Shown: piece after piece, positions 1 to 10,437 of the stretch
How the letters are laid out: the number at the start of each line of letters is the position of its first letter
Position numbering within the stretch: position 1 is the first letter of the stretch
Assembly: GCA_032622095.1 (NCBI GenBank)
Contig: CP136067.1
Location: forward strand, 80,750,705 to 80,814,704
Source: Siphonodentalium dalli
Taxonomy: Eukaryota > Mollusca > Scaphopoda > Gadilida > Siphonodentaliidae
Direction of reading: 5' to 3'
DNA length: 64,000 nucleotides
The notes under the pieces: generated by a model
What the model saw: only the letters and a program-made list of their open reading frames with translations
What the model was told of the DNA's origin: nothing
The model's database searches: none
Program-made: the position numbers and the translations under genes

Positions 1-1031
1 TGGAGCATCAATTTCCTTGATAAAAGGGAAGATCATTGAAGAAGTTAAAGATGTTTTGGGTTGCTTCAACTACGATGTCTGTTTGGTCACTCAATTGAAT
101 TGATCATATTAGATCACAACAGGGAGGAAGAACGGGAAGAGAGAAGACATTGTGCAGCTTATCTCAATCTTCAAACTTTGTCGACTTACATAGTTTTTAT
201 AAACCCCACTGTAAAACAGTTTTAGTATGTCGTGGTGTGATTCCAATTTGAATCCATGTTACTTCGTGCAGTATTAACTATTAAGTTACGAAAGCATGCA
301 TTGCCACACAACGCCACTTTTACGTTGTCACTTTCTTGTGTGCATTCTGACTTGATACACAGTGACTGCACACGTGCTTTTGACGGAAGATCAGAGAAAA
401 CTTCAAAGGGTCGGAATTGATTGAAGGTCGCCGACACTTCCAGACAGTTTGAGAATTGCTACTAAGTATCTGATACTACCGCGTGTACCAATTAAAGCTT
501 ACATTGCACTCTACTATCGGTGACACAGGATTTAGTATTAGTTTTGCATCATTTAACCTAATATTTTGAGGATTATTTACGTTCACATTCAACTTACAAC
601 AGGATGCGGTTACGTCCAGTTCATTTTTTTCTAACCGGTTACGGCGCTAACTGGATGCTAACCGGTTATCCGTTTCAGCTCTAGATCGGTGATGGAATAT
701 GTATTACTTTGAGAAATAAAGCAGTCATTTGTAACTGTATTCATGTGTAAATATACTGGATTTAATATTGTTATTGATTGTGTAATTTATGAAAAATTAC
801 ACAAAATAGAGAATGCTTTAAACATTGACAAACTCACCCAATTTCATTGCATTGTTTGGATCACCACTGATAAATTGTTGATTACAAACACCCTTACATT
901 TTGTTTGTGGTTCATATTAAATATTCACCATACCATAATTACTGTGGGGGATTTGACATTCACAACTCTGGACATTTTGTTTCCACATAACAAAGTTAAT
1001 TTAGATGGAGTTAAACAACATCAAAAATAGA
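1..1031. other. unassigned AT-rich flank
   Basis: I see no supported gene, RNA or clear transposon here. A reading frame is open from base 2 to a TGA at about 101-103 and could be a protein tail cut by the window edge, but I recognise no domain. Frames of 71 and 95 codons at 222-437 (minus) and 743-1030 (plus) have no motif or splice support. Confidence 0.4.
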
Positions 1032-1041
1032 CAAACTAAGG

Positions 1042-1514
1042 CTGATGGGGTCATTGTCACAAGGCTCTGGTCACATTCGTAGCCAGCATTTTAAATCGAT
1101 CACAAATGTAGCCAGCTTTTCTACGGCGATCACATTTGTAGCCAGCTTTTCATATTCATGCGAGCCTCAATAAACAAGATTAGATTAGTCTCATTTTTCT
1201 GAGTTGATGAATGAAAAACAACATAAATTTTAATTTGATATTAGTTCATCTAATAACCTGAGGTTTCCAATCAATGTCGTTAGATGCTCGAATTATATTC
1301 CAATATATTAGTTGATAACGAAGTAAGTTTTGGAGCATGATGTCGATATTTTAGTTACGAACGCGATGACGTCATATTTCGCGCCATATAAAGCATGGAA
1401 TTGGAAAAGCTGGCTACGAATGTGATCGCCGGCGAATAGCTGGCCTCATTTGTGATCGATTTAAAAAGCTGGCTACGAATGTGACCGGAGTCATGTGACA
1501 ATGACCCCATCGGC
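1042..1514. mobile_element. MULE-like non-autonomous TIR element
   Basis: The ends are inverted repeats roughly 100 bp long: 'CTGATGGGGTCATTGTCACA' on the left and its near-complement ending in 'CCCCATCGGC' on the right. Inside each arm the phrase 'GTAGCCAGCTTTT' or its complement 'AAAAGCTGGCTAC' recurs. The element is bracketed by the identical 10-mer CAAACTAAGG at 1032-1041 and 1515-1524. Long TIRs with a 9-10 bp target duplication fit the Mutator/MULE superfamily. At 473 bp there is no room for a transposase, so this would be a non-autonomous copy. The superfamily call is inference; the inverted repeat and duplication are directly visible. Confidence 0.75.
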
Positions 1515-1567
1515 CAAACTAAGGGCTGTAGTAACTCAGATAAAATAAATCATAACTGTAAAAGTTG

Positions 1568-1621
1568 AGGAGGGCTATAGCCCTCCTAGGAAAATCTAGG
1601 AGGGCTATTAATAGCCCTCCT
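1568..1621. repeat. two adjacent perfect palindromes
   Basis: A perfect 20-nt palindrome (AGGAGGGCTATAGCCCTCCT, 1568-1587) is followed ten bases later by a perfect 24-nt palindrome with the same outer arm (AGGAGGGCTATT and its complement, 1598-1621). Each could form a small hairpin or cruciform. No function is evident. Confidence 0.8.
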
Positions 1622-1695
1622 GGATTTTCTAGACCGCCAGCCCTGAGTGGACCATCAAGAATCCAAACGGGTCTGTGAACATACATGTTCATCAT

Positions 1696-2134
1696 TAGGG
1701 GTGTAACGATACATCGATGTATCGCGATATGGCACTTGATAATACGAGTATCGATACACGTTGTTCATATCGTCACTAACGATACACCCACGATACACAG
1801 AACATATACACGCTGTATAAATTCTAGTGAATTATGTCAGTTGCTGTGAATCTCTGATGTCATGTTTACCTCGCAATTAAGTTCGTTTCCGGTTGTCGGA
1901 TATTATTAGACAATTGGCGCATTTGCCGTGTTTTCCTTTTATAGGCAACAGGAACTCGTGTATTTTTGTTGATATTACTCAATATATGGGGTATGGGGAA
2001 GACTGGAAGAGGGTTTGGAACTTATATGTCAACTAAATAACTGTACCACGATACGTATCGCGATATGTATCGTATCGGCTCCAATATATCGCGATATGTA
2101 TCGATCTTTTAAAAAACGTATCGTTACACCCCTA
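1696..2134. mobile_element. hAT-like MITE (AGGGGTGTAACGATAC ends)
   Basis: The left end reads TAGGGGTGTAACGATAC and the right end is its complement, GTATCGTTACACCCCTA. Both subterminal regions are rich in ATCGCGATAT and GTATCGAT palindromes. The flanking octamers TTCATCAT and TTCTTCGT agree at 6 of 8 positions, as expected for an aged 8-bp hAT duplication. There is no transposase ORF. TIR sequences of this kind are common in animal non-autonomous hAT elements (family knowledge). Confidence 0.65.
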
Positions 2135-3309
2135 TTCTTCGTCAGGTTGGGTACAGATTCCAAACTAACAATATATAGCCCATTCCTTGGGGTTGAATAA
2201 TATTAGGATGGTATCTTGGGCGTTTGAGCACCTATAAATCAAATATTGAGTCTTCAGATTTCCATTCCTAGCATGGAATTTTCGCCTTTCACTTTTTACA
2301 GGTCGAATGAGTTATCATAGACCAAACAAGCTATAGTATATAGCTCTTTGGAACCCATTGCCAGTGTTCATCTGTTGAACTGTTCATGGCCTATTTGAAT
2401 CATCATTTCAACTACAAGTACCGGCACAAGAAAGCGTGACAATATCAAACGATTTCCCCGTCGTCGCCCACTGTTTTGAGTTTTTTCAAAGAAATATAAG
2501 TTATAACTCTAATATTCCCGTTATTTAGAAATTTTTTACCTTTAGGCTTTACTAAATAACGGCCACACCAAAATGAATCACACCACAGAGAGACACGTTT
2601 CAAGAACACTATAGGAAAAAACCATGGCAGGGTGGGTGGGCTTGGTAGGATGATGGTACATTCTAACAAACTTCAGCCCAAAATTTACTCGACGAGGAAG
2701 TCGTGTGAGACTGAGATTGCCGAAAGCGTTCAAAACATGTTTCGCGAAATTCGGTCTTGGTAACCTCAACCTGTCATTCACAAACATATTAAAAAACACA
2801 ATTAGAATCTAGAACTTACAATTTGTAGTAATTTACAGTTTAGATATTACATTAGTTAGAGAAATTAAAATAGAAGTTAAACATTCTCATTTTCAATTTT
2901 TTGGGTGCGGACTTTCCTCGTTTCGAGGTGTCGAAAAGTTCAAAACCCGAATCACCTTTGTAAGATAACTATCTCTCTGGCATGCAAACATATCAAACTT
3001 GAAATTGGGTTTGATAAGACCAGAATGAAGTCCAAATTTCGAGTTTATCGAGAACAATTTAAAGAATTATGAAATAATATCACGTCCTGTTGAAAATACC
3101 GGAAGCATGCAATTATTTTGAACATATATCGTACTATAGTTTTAGCGTACCCGCTATTTTCGTACCACCCGCAGCCACCATGTATACATGTATAGTCTCT
3201 TTGTATATATATATATATAACCCGTCGTCTGTGTCTGTCTTTCACTCTTACGTTCATTTTAGCCCAAGTTTTTAATATACGATTTGACACATATTAGAAT
3301 ACGACACGC
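2135..3309. other. no recognisable feature
   Basis: AT-rich sequence with only short chance reading frames (74, 73, 81 and 61 codons), none with a known motif. A short (TA)n run lies near 3205-3220. Confidence 0.4.
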
Positions 3310-3456
3310 AAATTTTCAGACTGATCTGTTAAAGATAACTTGAGATATATATAGAATATTTCCAGGGAACATAATATAGAAGTCCAAATTTTCAGACTGA
3401 TCTGTTAAAGATGATCTGAGATATAGAATATTTCCAGGGAACATATATAGAAGTCC
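3310..3456. repeat. tandem duplication, ~76-bp unit, two copies
   Basis: AAATTTTCAGACTGATCTG begins at 3310 and again at 3386. Both copies continue with GTTAAAGAT, an AT-rich stretch, TTTCCAGGGAACATA and AGAAGTCC. The copies differ by small indels in the TATA run. Confidence 0.85.
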
Positions 3457-3811
3457 CTGATATTTCCCAAGGGTCGTGATGGCGAAATTTCCATCGCCGA
3501 TTAGGAAGGAGTATATGTACTTCTAAAATACATGATATATACATATAATTTTGGAGGAAGTGCATTGTGCTGTTCCAATATAATGGGGGGTCCGTTCAAT
3601 ATGTCAATATTCGAAACCATGTTCCGACTGCGTGAGCACTATACTTCCCAACTCTCAGTGAAAGGGCTTCCTTATATTAATTTTTAACTCTTTGGCGAGT
3701 GGAACGATATGTCGTTTCGGGAAGTCATTTTAAGTAGTGTTCCATTAATCATCTGATTTATAAATGAATTGTATAGGAATTTTGATTACTATAATGTCCC
3801 AATGTATAAGT

Positions 3812-4824
3812 CAGGGGCGTATGAACCGGGGGGGGGGGGCAAGGGGGTATTTACCCCCCCCCCAATATTTTCCAAAGGTTAGTAAAAATATTTGGCAAAC
3901 TAATGAAGTATCGCCGACGATCGTGGCAATGCACACCCCCACGATACATACCCATGCACACCATACATATCTCCGTGATACATACCCACACTATACATAC
4001 CCAAACTATACATACCCATACTATACATACCAACACTATACATACCCACACTATGCATACCCACATTATACATACCCACACTATACATACCCACACTATA
4101 TATACATACCCACACGATACATACCCACACAATATATATACCACCGCTATACATACCCACGCTATAGGCCTTCATACCCACACTATACATACACACACTA
4201 TACATACCCACACTATACATACTCACACAATACATACCACCACTATACATAACCACGCTATACATACCCCCACTATACATACCCAGGATACATACCCCCA
4301 CGATACATACCCACTATACATACCCACTATACATACCCACGATACATACCCACACTATTCATACCCACACGATAAATACCCCACGATACATACCCATGGT
4401 GATGTGTGTATCCATGTAGTCTACTTTCTCATGGTTGTTTGTGACATATTTACTTTCAGAATATCTGATCCCAGTTATGGGAGTAATTTCACATCATTAA
4501 TGACTAGATAATAACACAACATGAATTCCCATATATACCTATTTGTTCATTACACTTTCAATCGGCCTACCATTTTATGAAATTACAATTGATAAATGAT
4601 AGAATGTTGATCTAATCTATGATAATGTAGTGGGTGGGAAAACAATGTCAGATGGGTCAGAAGCCACCAGAGAGCCACTTTAAGCTTCCAATGACAGAAG
4701 ATTTTCCCCGGGGGAGAACCCCTGGACCCCCCCCATTGAGAGGGTGCGACCCCCTCTCGTGCTCTCCCCCACCGACGCCTTTGGCGTCTGGTCATCCCAA
4801 TAAAATTTGCTTGCTACGCCCCCG
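3812..4824. mobile_element. hAT-like element with perfect 8-bp TSD
   Basis: The element starts CAGGGGCGTA and ends TACGCCCCCG, a 10-bp TIR with one mismatch beginning with the CAG typical of hAT elements. The octamer GTATAAGT flanks it perfectly at 3804-3811 and 4825-4832, the 8-bp duplication characteristic of hAT insertion. The roughly 1-kb interior has no transposase. It is dominated by a 15-bp minisatellite (about 3940-4400), plus G- and C-runs at both inner edges. ORFs of 133-202 codons here are tandem-repeat artefacts. Confidence 0.75.
3940..4400. repeat. 15-bp minisatellite (CATACCCACACTATA)n
   Basis: About 30 imperfect copies of CATACCCACACTATA with point variants and a few 10-12 bp truncated units. 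Because 15 is a multiple of 3, several frames stay open on both strands and give His/Thr/Ile or Tyr/Pro/His repeat peptides. No promoter, start context or domain supports these as genes. Confidence 0.9.
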
Positions 4825-4832
4825 GTATAAGT

Positions 4833-5174
4833 CCAAATATTATGATAGCACACGTAAACAGATTAGGATAGCTTTTGTGAGGAGAAAATCATATTTTGTT
4901 AGTTAAACAGTGCAAAACAATTTTGCCCATGTCGTACTCAAATGTTAACAGAATGGGGACAAGACTATTGTTATAACTAAGTCTGCTAATTCGAGAAGAG
5001 TAACACCTTATGTAATCACACATGTGCCATTATATATTGATCTCCGATCTGTTGTCTCAAATGTTATAATGATAAAAGGTAAATAACTTTAAATTGGTAG
5101 ATACCTGGGTACGTGCACCAATGTATACACATGGGCTCAGCTATACATATACAATGTCAAGGTAAATATTGTTG
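4833..5174. other. no recognisable feature
   Basis: AT-rich spacer between the hAT-like element and the family B fragment. Nothing supported. Confidence 0.4.
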
Positions 5175-5370
5175 GAGCACTGTATTCTCTTATTTATCAT
5201 ATTAATGGGATACTTCCATGGGAAGCTTCGCATATATAATATAATGCACTGTCTTGCAATGTCAAGATAATATTATAGGCCAATGTATCCTTCTATATGT
5301 GAATCTCACATATATAAGAGAATGCATTGGCACAGGATTTTCGAAAAAATTCAGGAAGCTTCCAATCAGC
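5175..5370. mobile_element. family B (piggyBac-like double hairpin) degenerate copy
   Basis: Both hairpins of the family B consensus are recognisable but decayed: CTGTATTCTCTTAT ... GCATATATAAT, then GGCCAATGTATCCTTCTATA ... TATATAAGAGAATGCATTGG, followed by the conserved tail GGCACAGGATTTTCG ... TTCAGGAAGC. The 3' TTAA end is missing because LINE sequence begins directly after GGAAGCTTCC. Confidence 0.65.
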
Positions 5371-6793
5371 TTCAGAATTGAGTGTTCCGTTGTGTTGCCT
5401 CTTCAGCAGACCCTTACAAGAGAGCTTCATACCCGACTGCTGGAAAAGAGCTAACGTGACAAGTCTTTACAAAAAGGGCAAAAAATGTGACCCGGGAAAC
5501 TATCACCCAGTTAGTCTAACGTGTATCCTTTGTAAAATAATGGAGTCCTTCGTAAGAGACGCAAGTCTAAACCATATGGAAGAGCATGGATTGTTCACGG
5601 AATGTCAACATGGTTTCCGACGAAAACGCTCTTGCCAAACACAACTGAATAGCTATTTAGAACACTTAACAGATGAACTAGATCAGGGAAATCCAGTGGA
5701 TATTGTTTATACTTAGACGTTCGGAAGGCATTTGATACCGTCCCACATGAGCGGCTCATCTTATGGGGTGTGTAGCAAAATTCTAAATTGGACCAAAACT
5801 TTCCTCACAGGAAGGAGCCAGCGTGTGAACGTAAATTCTTCTTATTCGGATTGGATGGCGATCACCAATGGAGTACCCCAGGGAAGTATTCTCGGACCTG
5901 TATTGTTCTCCGTATTTATAAATGATATCCCACTGTCTTCTCCATCATGCAGTTGTCAGATATTTGCTGACGACACAAAGATAATAGGAAATCCACTGGA
6001 AACGAACGTTCAAGAAAATATAAATTCAATAAGCCAATGGTCCCTAGATTGGCAGCTCCGTTTTAACCCCACGAAAATTCACGTACTCCATTCGGTCATA
6101 ACAACCCTCAAACAACATATCATATGGCCGACACTACGGAACATCCGGCTATCATTCCATCAATAGAAGAGAGGGATCTTGGAATACGTATATATATATA
6201 GACAATAAATTAAATTTCCATGTACATGTGGAGTCGGTGGTATCGAAAGCAAATTATATCGTAGGTGTAATAAACAGAACTTTCATTGATATTGACTCAT
6301 ATACTTTAGTGCACTTATACAAAGCCATGGTTCGTCCGGTGATAGAATATTGTCATAACGTCTGGAATCCACACCTATTAGGACAGTCGCGAACTTTAGA
6401 AAACATACAGCGAAGAGTGACTAGACTGATTCCCTGGTTGCGGAAGTATCAATATAGTGATCGATTGATGATACTAAATTTATATTCGCTCAAACACAGA
6501 AGGATGCGAGGGGATTTGATAGAAGTTTACAAAATACTGAAAGTCTTCTATAACATCAACCCATATTCACTATTCAGAAAAGCAGATTATCAGCAAACAC
6601 GGGGTCATTCCTGGAAACTTCAAAAGTTGCAAAGTACACGAGACGTTCGAAAGTACTTCTTTTCAAGGAGAGTAATTTCCATCTGGAATAATCTACCAGA
6701 AGAAATAGTCTCCACAGAAAACATGATGACTTTCAAACAACAGTTAGATATTCACTTTTCAGACATCAATTTGAAAGTGATCTGGACTAAGTA
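5371..6793 (+). pseudogene. LINE reverse transcriptase remnant (jockey/CR1-like), frameshifted
   Basis: A non-LTR retrotransposon reverse transcriptase (copies element RNA into DNA at the target) in three frame-shifted blocks. Block 1 (to 5716) has the fingers region with PDCWKRANV, GNYHPVSLT and HGFRRKRSCQTQL. Motif A, LDVRKAFDTVPHERL, continues out of frame after the TAG at 5714-5716. Block 2 (about 5732-6166) has motif B, GVPQGSILGPVLF (from about 5871), and the catalytic motif C, FADDTKI (about 5963). Block 3 (6228-6793) is the thumb and C-terminal region with RPVIEYCHNVWNPHL and SIWNNLP. At least two frameshifts, near 5710-5760 and 6160-6230, make it non-functional. No endonuclease domain precedes it, so the copy is 5'-truncated. 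The clade call is from general resemblance. Confidence 0.88.
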
Positions 6794-7010
6794 GTGTGGT
6801 ATTTAAGCATATATACATGCTTACAACGCTTGTAACTAAGAGTCGGTCAGACTCGATCGTTCCGTAATTTATTTTATTTGATTGATATTTGATCATGGGT
6901 GGGGGGGGGGGGGGGGAGGTAATTGATGTATCCCTTCTGGAATTCTTCCTGTTGAATATCAGTTTTATTTTAATTATTGTGTTTTATGCAATAAAATAAA
7001 TAATATATGA
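6794..7010 (+). mobile_element. LINE 3' UTR and tail (probable)
   Basis: Non-coding sequence directly after the reverse-transcriptase stop. It includes a 17-G run (6901-6917) and finishes in an A-rich AATAAAATAAATAAT block near 6988-7003 that looks like the 3' tail of the LINE copy. The exact end is uncertain. Confidence 0.45.
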
Positions 7011-7440
7011 CTTTATGTTGACTTAATGTACCGTATATCAAAATAGTGGTCCGAGCGAAGGAATAATCAACAAGCCATTCCGCCTATATCGGACCACTAG
7101 TGTTTGGGCCTTGTCATACCGGTATAGTCAACTCCAAGTCATGCACCATCTATATATTACATTTGAATTTGATCATTCAACATTTTATGCCATTTTGTTT
7201 TTAAAAACGGTGCTTTGTCTGTTTACACTAGTTGCTTAATACATTATTGAACTATACTCTTCTTTTGTATCATTTCTGAAATTATTCCAACCGATCGAAG
7301 GTCATGCAATGCTGACCACTTTTGAAGCAGTATGTTTTGTCACATGCAACTTGGAACAGGTTAGTGATACTTTCTGACTCAATGTCAATTTAATTAGTGT
7401 CAATTTAAGTACATTTAGCGTAATTTTTTCACTTTTGTTA
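7011..7440. other. spacer with one short hairpin
   Basis: A hairpin pairs AGTGGTCCGA near 7046 with TCGGACCACT near 7090-7100. Nothing else recognised. Confidence 0.4.
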
Positions 7441-7449
7441 TCTATTTGA

Positions 7450-7945
7450 GATTGCCTATAACCCTATTGGCAAATGTTGGCAGAATGTGGAACGTTGGCT
7501 GGTATACGTTGGCACAACGTTGGTCCAACCAAATGCCATAATTATGTTGGCCAAACGTTGGGAAAATTTTATATGTTGGCAATATGTTGGCAGAACGTTT
7601 GCCCAACCAAATGCCAACCGTTGTGCAACATAAGGTTCGCCAAAACGTTGGGTCAATGTTGGGCCAACGTTAGCAAAATTTGATCTGTTGGCAATACGTT
7701 GATACAACGTTGGCCCAACCAAATTCCAACCGTTGGACCAACGTTGGCCCAACGCACAAGGTTGGCCAAACGTTGGGTCAACGTTGGGCGAACGTTGGCA
7801 AAATTTTATCAGTTGGCAATATGTTAGCAGAATATGGAACGTTGGCTGGTATATGTTGGCACAACGTTGGCCTAACTAATTGCCAACCGTTGGGCCAACG
7901 TTGGCCCAACGTTGGCAAATGGTTGGGCCAACGTAGTTATGCTAT
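7450..7945. repeat. GTTGG/CCAAC palindromic tandem repeat
   Basis: Dense repetition of ACGTTGGCCCAACGTTGG-type phrases on both strands. Two longer higher-order units begin near 7470 and 7825, each with ATGTTGGCAGAATGTGGAAC-like sequence followed by GTTGGCTGGTATA and GTTGGCACAACGTTGG. The tandem, self-complementary structure explains ORFs of 69-103 codons here on both strands; they are not genes. Confidence 0.85.
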
Positions 7946-8290
7946 CTGGGTAGTACCTTGTAAAAATGCCCAAAATGACATGGGTATATAAACTTGGGTA
8001 ATTCAGGTACCAGGATTTACATGGGTATATACCAGGGTATACGTTGGTACGTGCACTGTGGTATGGGTACAGTATAAGTACCCTTGTAAAATGTCCAAAT
8101 GACCTGGGTAATAAAACTTGCCATATATGAAACTTGCATGGGAACAGGTACAATGGTTTACTTTGGTAGATACCATATCATATCATACAATGTATATATA
8201 GGGCATACTTTGGTAAGTAAATGCACCATGCATGGTATACATGGGCGCAATACCATGTAAAAAGCCAAAAATGACATAGGTACCAAAAAA
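7946..8290. repeat. degenerate tandem repeat (TTGTAAAATGTCCAAATGAC units)
   Basis: Three diverged copies of a CTTGTAAAA-TG-CCAAA-ATGAC-TGGGTA phrase occur near 7955, 8082 and 8255, with GGTATAC/GGTACGTGCA-like phrases between them. Possibly old tandem units of about 130-170 bp. Confidence 0.5.
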
Positions 8291-8399
8291 CGGAACGGGG
8301 ATGGATGGATCCAATATGATAACACGACACAGTGTATACACTCTGAAGAAAACAATCTCAAACTTATATTAAAGTCTATATATATATATTATACTAGCA

Positions 8400-8680
8400 G
8401 GTGACCAGACTTCGTCCGGCTGTTTCCTCTCTGCTTTCATCCGTCGAATGGTGCGATTTGACATATAATTGACAATTTTGAAGGTCAAGGTCAGGTCGGG
8501 GTCACGATTTGACCCGTACAAAACACTCCCTGGACAAAAGTACCCCTATTTATCACATTTCGTCGAAATCAGTCCGGCAGGCGCGATTTGACATTGAATT
8601 GACCATTTTGAAGGTCAAGGTCAGGTCGGGGTCACGCTGTAGCCCGCCCAAAACACTCCCCGGACAGAAGTCCCAAAATA
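8400..8680. repeat. duplicated AAGGTCAAGGTCAGGTCGGG repeat
   Basis: GCGATTTGACATATAATTGA ... TTTTGAAGGTCAAGGTCAGG ... AAAACACTCCCTGGACA at about 8452-8536 is repeated at about 8582-8665 with few changes. Its spacing and GTCAAGGTCA wording resemble the tandem 3' regions of dispersed invertebrate repeats. No coding potential. Confidence 0.7.
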
Positions 8681-8689
8681 TATAGTAGA

Positions 8690-9010
8690 AAAACAAGAGT
8701 ATGAAATCTTCTGTCCGTGTAGCTGTCTGTCTGTTCGGATTTTCTCTCAGACCCCTGGAACGATTTCAACCATATTTGGTATGGTGACTCGAGATAGCCC
8801 GGCGGAGGTCATAACGGCGTTAGTTTTTCAAATTTTTGATTTAAAAATAATTAAATTAAAATTAAAACGTAAAATGTTTGTGAATTTGAGCAAGGAGCTC
8901 ATGAATCTAAAAAATAAATATTTTGTGATTCGAAAGCGCACACAAGGGCCGCTATGGGAGACCCTTTTCACATTTATTATTTATTTACGCTTAAGGGTGG
9001 TTCTCCATTA
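8690..9010. repeat. CTGTCTGTC-headed dispersed repeat
   Basis: A short GTCTGTCTGT run is followed by ATTTCAACCATATTTGGTAT, GTGACTCGAGATAGCC and TTTTTCAAATTTTTGATTTAAA. The same order occurs near 20205-20400 (GTCTGTCTGTC, CAACCAAATTTGGTGACTCA, TTTTTCAAAATTTTGATTTAAA), so this is a dispersed family. The end, GGAGACCCTTTTCACATTTATTATTTATTTACGCTTAAG, is also found inverted near 13118-13211. Confidence 0.65.
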
Positions 9011-10127
9011 AATGAACAATTTCGTCCAGAACATTCTGGAGAGAAAAATGTTTGTCACATGCCGATGAATTTTATGTGAGTATATATGTAGCACAGATAT
9101 TGGTGACCACGAAAATGACATTTGGCAAAATTATAGGGCCAGGTCAAGGTCAATCAAGGTCGTTCATTACAGCATGTGCCAATGACGTTTTTTTTTTGGG
9201 TTGAATCAGGGCAACGTCATTGTCAAATTCGCTCTTTCTCCAAACTTGTTGACATGTGCCCTTTAATATTGAATTATCGTTATGAGTATATATTGTTTGA
9301 GTAGCTGATGATGTATCCGTCCAAACGACGTATTGCGTAGCTCCGCACGTTGAGACGTCTATGAGATACAGCCATTTGAATATACGTGGTGGAAATTGAT
9401 GTGCTTTGTGGGCGTGACTTCAAACTCTCTAAGAGGTCAACGAATACAGCGTTCAGATATGATAATTGGAAACAGATTTTGATCGCATAAAAGGCGATTC
9501 CTATCAAGTCGGGCATGCCCTGGTCCCTCGTACACTTGGTTTGACGCCAAACGATCGAGGAACTCTGATGTAGACAACGTGAACATACGTCAATCAAAGT
9601 CTGTTCCCCAAGGGGTTCGCCAAATTGCAATGATAATTTAGAGTAGAAAACATTGTCGATGCATTTTTCTTACATGTTTCAAGATATTGAACTGAAATTT
9701 GGTATTTAGGGGTTTCTCGGTGCGCTCAATCAGATAGAATTGTCAGTGAGATATTCTGATGGTCCAAAATGTGTATTTTGACGTCGTTGCTATAACACAC
9801 GAGCCGGAAATCGCCCCGCAGGCAGAACGATTGTTGAAAAGTACGGAAATAATTGACTTTCACACTGTCATCTGCTTCTCACTGAGATTGTTTGATGTAA
9901 ACGTCAATCCATTTAGAAAATTCGTTAGATTCCGTTGATCACCCCCACCCAACACCACCACCACACTCGTTCACTCACCCCCCCCCCCCCCCCCGATTGT
10001 ATATATAAACGCACTAAAACTAATCCATATGTCATATTTGTTCTTTTTATCTACACCCAGATCATCCCTTAACATGTTTTATTTGTTAGATCGTTATTGC
10101 GTCTCTGGATATTTCAAAATTAAAATT
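9011..10127. other. no supported gene; 17-C run
   Basis: A 116-codon minus-strand frame (9280-9630) has no recognisable domain, no flanking splice evidence and no homology I can name, so it is left unannotated. A run of 17 C lies at 9978-9994. Confidence 0.4.
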
Positions 10128-10168
10128 GCGTCATTACCCAAACAGAGGGAGTGTTTGGGTAATGACGC
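10128..10168. repeat. perfect 17-bp-stem hairpin
   Basis: GCGTCATTACCCAAACA (10128-10144), loop GAGGGAG, then the exact complement TGTTTGGGTAATGACGC (10152-10168). Related GTAATGACGC phrases recur near 10182 and 10335, so it may be part of a decayed inverted-repeat element rather than a terminator or RNA gene. Confidence 0.75.
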
Positions 10169-10437
10169 GTTTGGATAATGACGATTTTCGTTTCATCGCG
10201 CTCTTATATTTTGAATATCCATAACCTATGAAAATGAACTAGTTTATGAACAAACAACCGCTGTGAGCTTTCGAAAAAAACCTTTAATCGTTCGCCTACA
10301 GCATGTAACATTCAAATGGTCTGCGTTTTTTGTAATGACGCTGAATAAACATGTACACGCTAGCGATTTCTAGTTTCAAAGGTTGATTTTGAAAAATTAT
10401 TCAAGGAAACATAACCTGGGTTTATTTTTTCTAGACA

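Noticed and set aside
2-103. Reading frame open from the window start to a TGA at about 103, possibly a protein C-terminus
   Set aside because: Only 33 codons, no recognisable domain, no splice signal or supporting context; could be chance.
3764-4511. ORFs of 97-202 codons on both strands (His/Thr- or Tyr/Pro-rich)
   Set aside because: Products of the 15-bp minisatellite, whose length is a multiple of three; no domain and open in several frames at once.
5371-6793. Possible intact reverse transcriptase or retron
   Set aside because: Non-LTR type motifs with at least two frameshifts and no endonuclease; a dead LINE copy, not a retron or viral gene.
7456-7991. ORFs of 69-103 codons on both strands with repeated VGPTLAQR-like peptides
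   Set aside because: Arise from the GTTGG/CCAAC tandem repeat; not genes.
9280-9630. 116-codon minus-strand ORF
   Set aside because: No motif, no splice or promoter evidence; length not exceptional for 64 kb.
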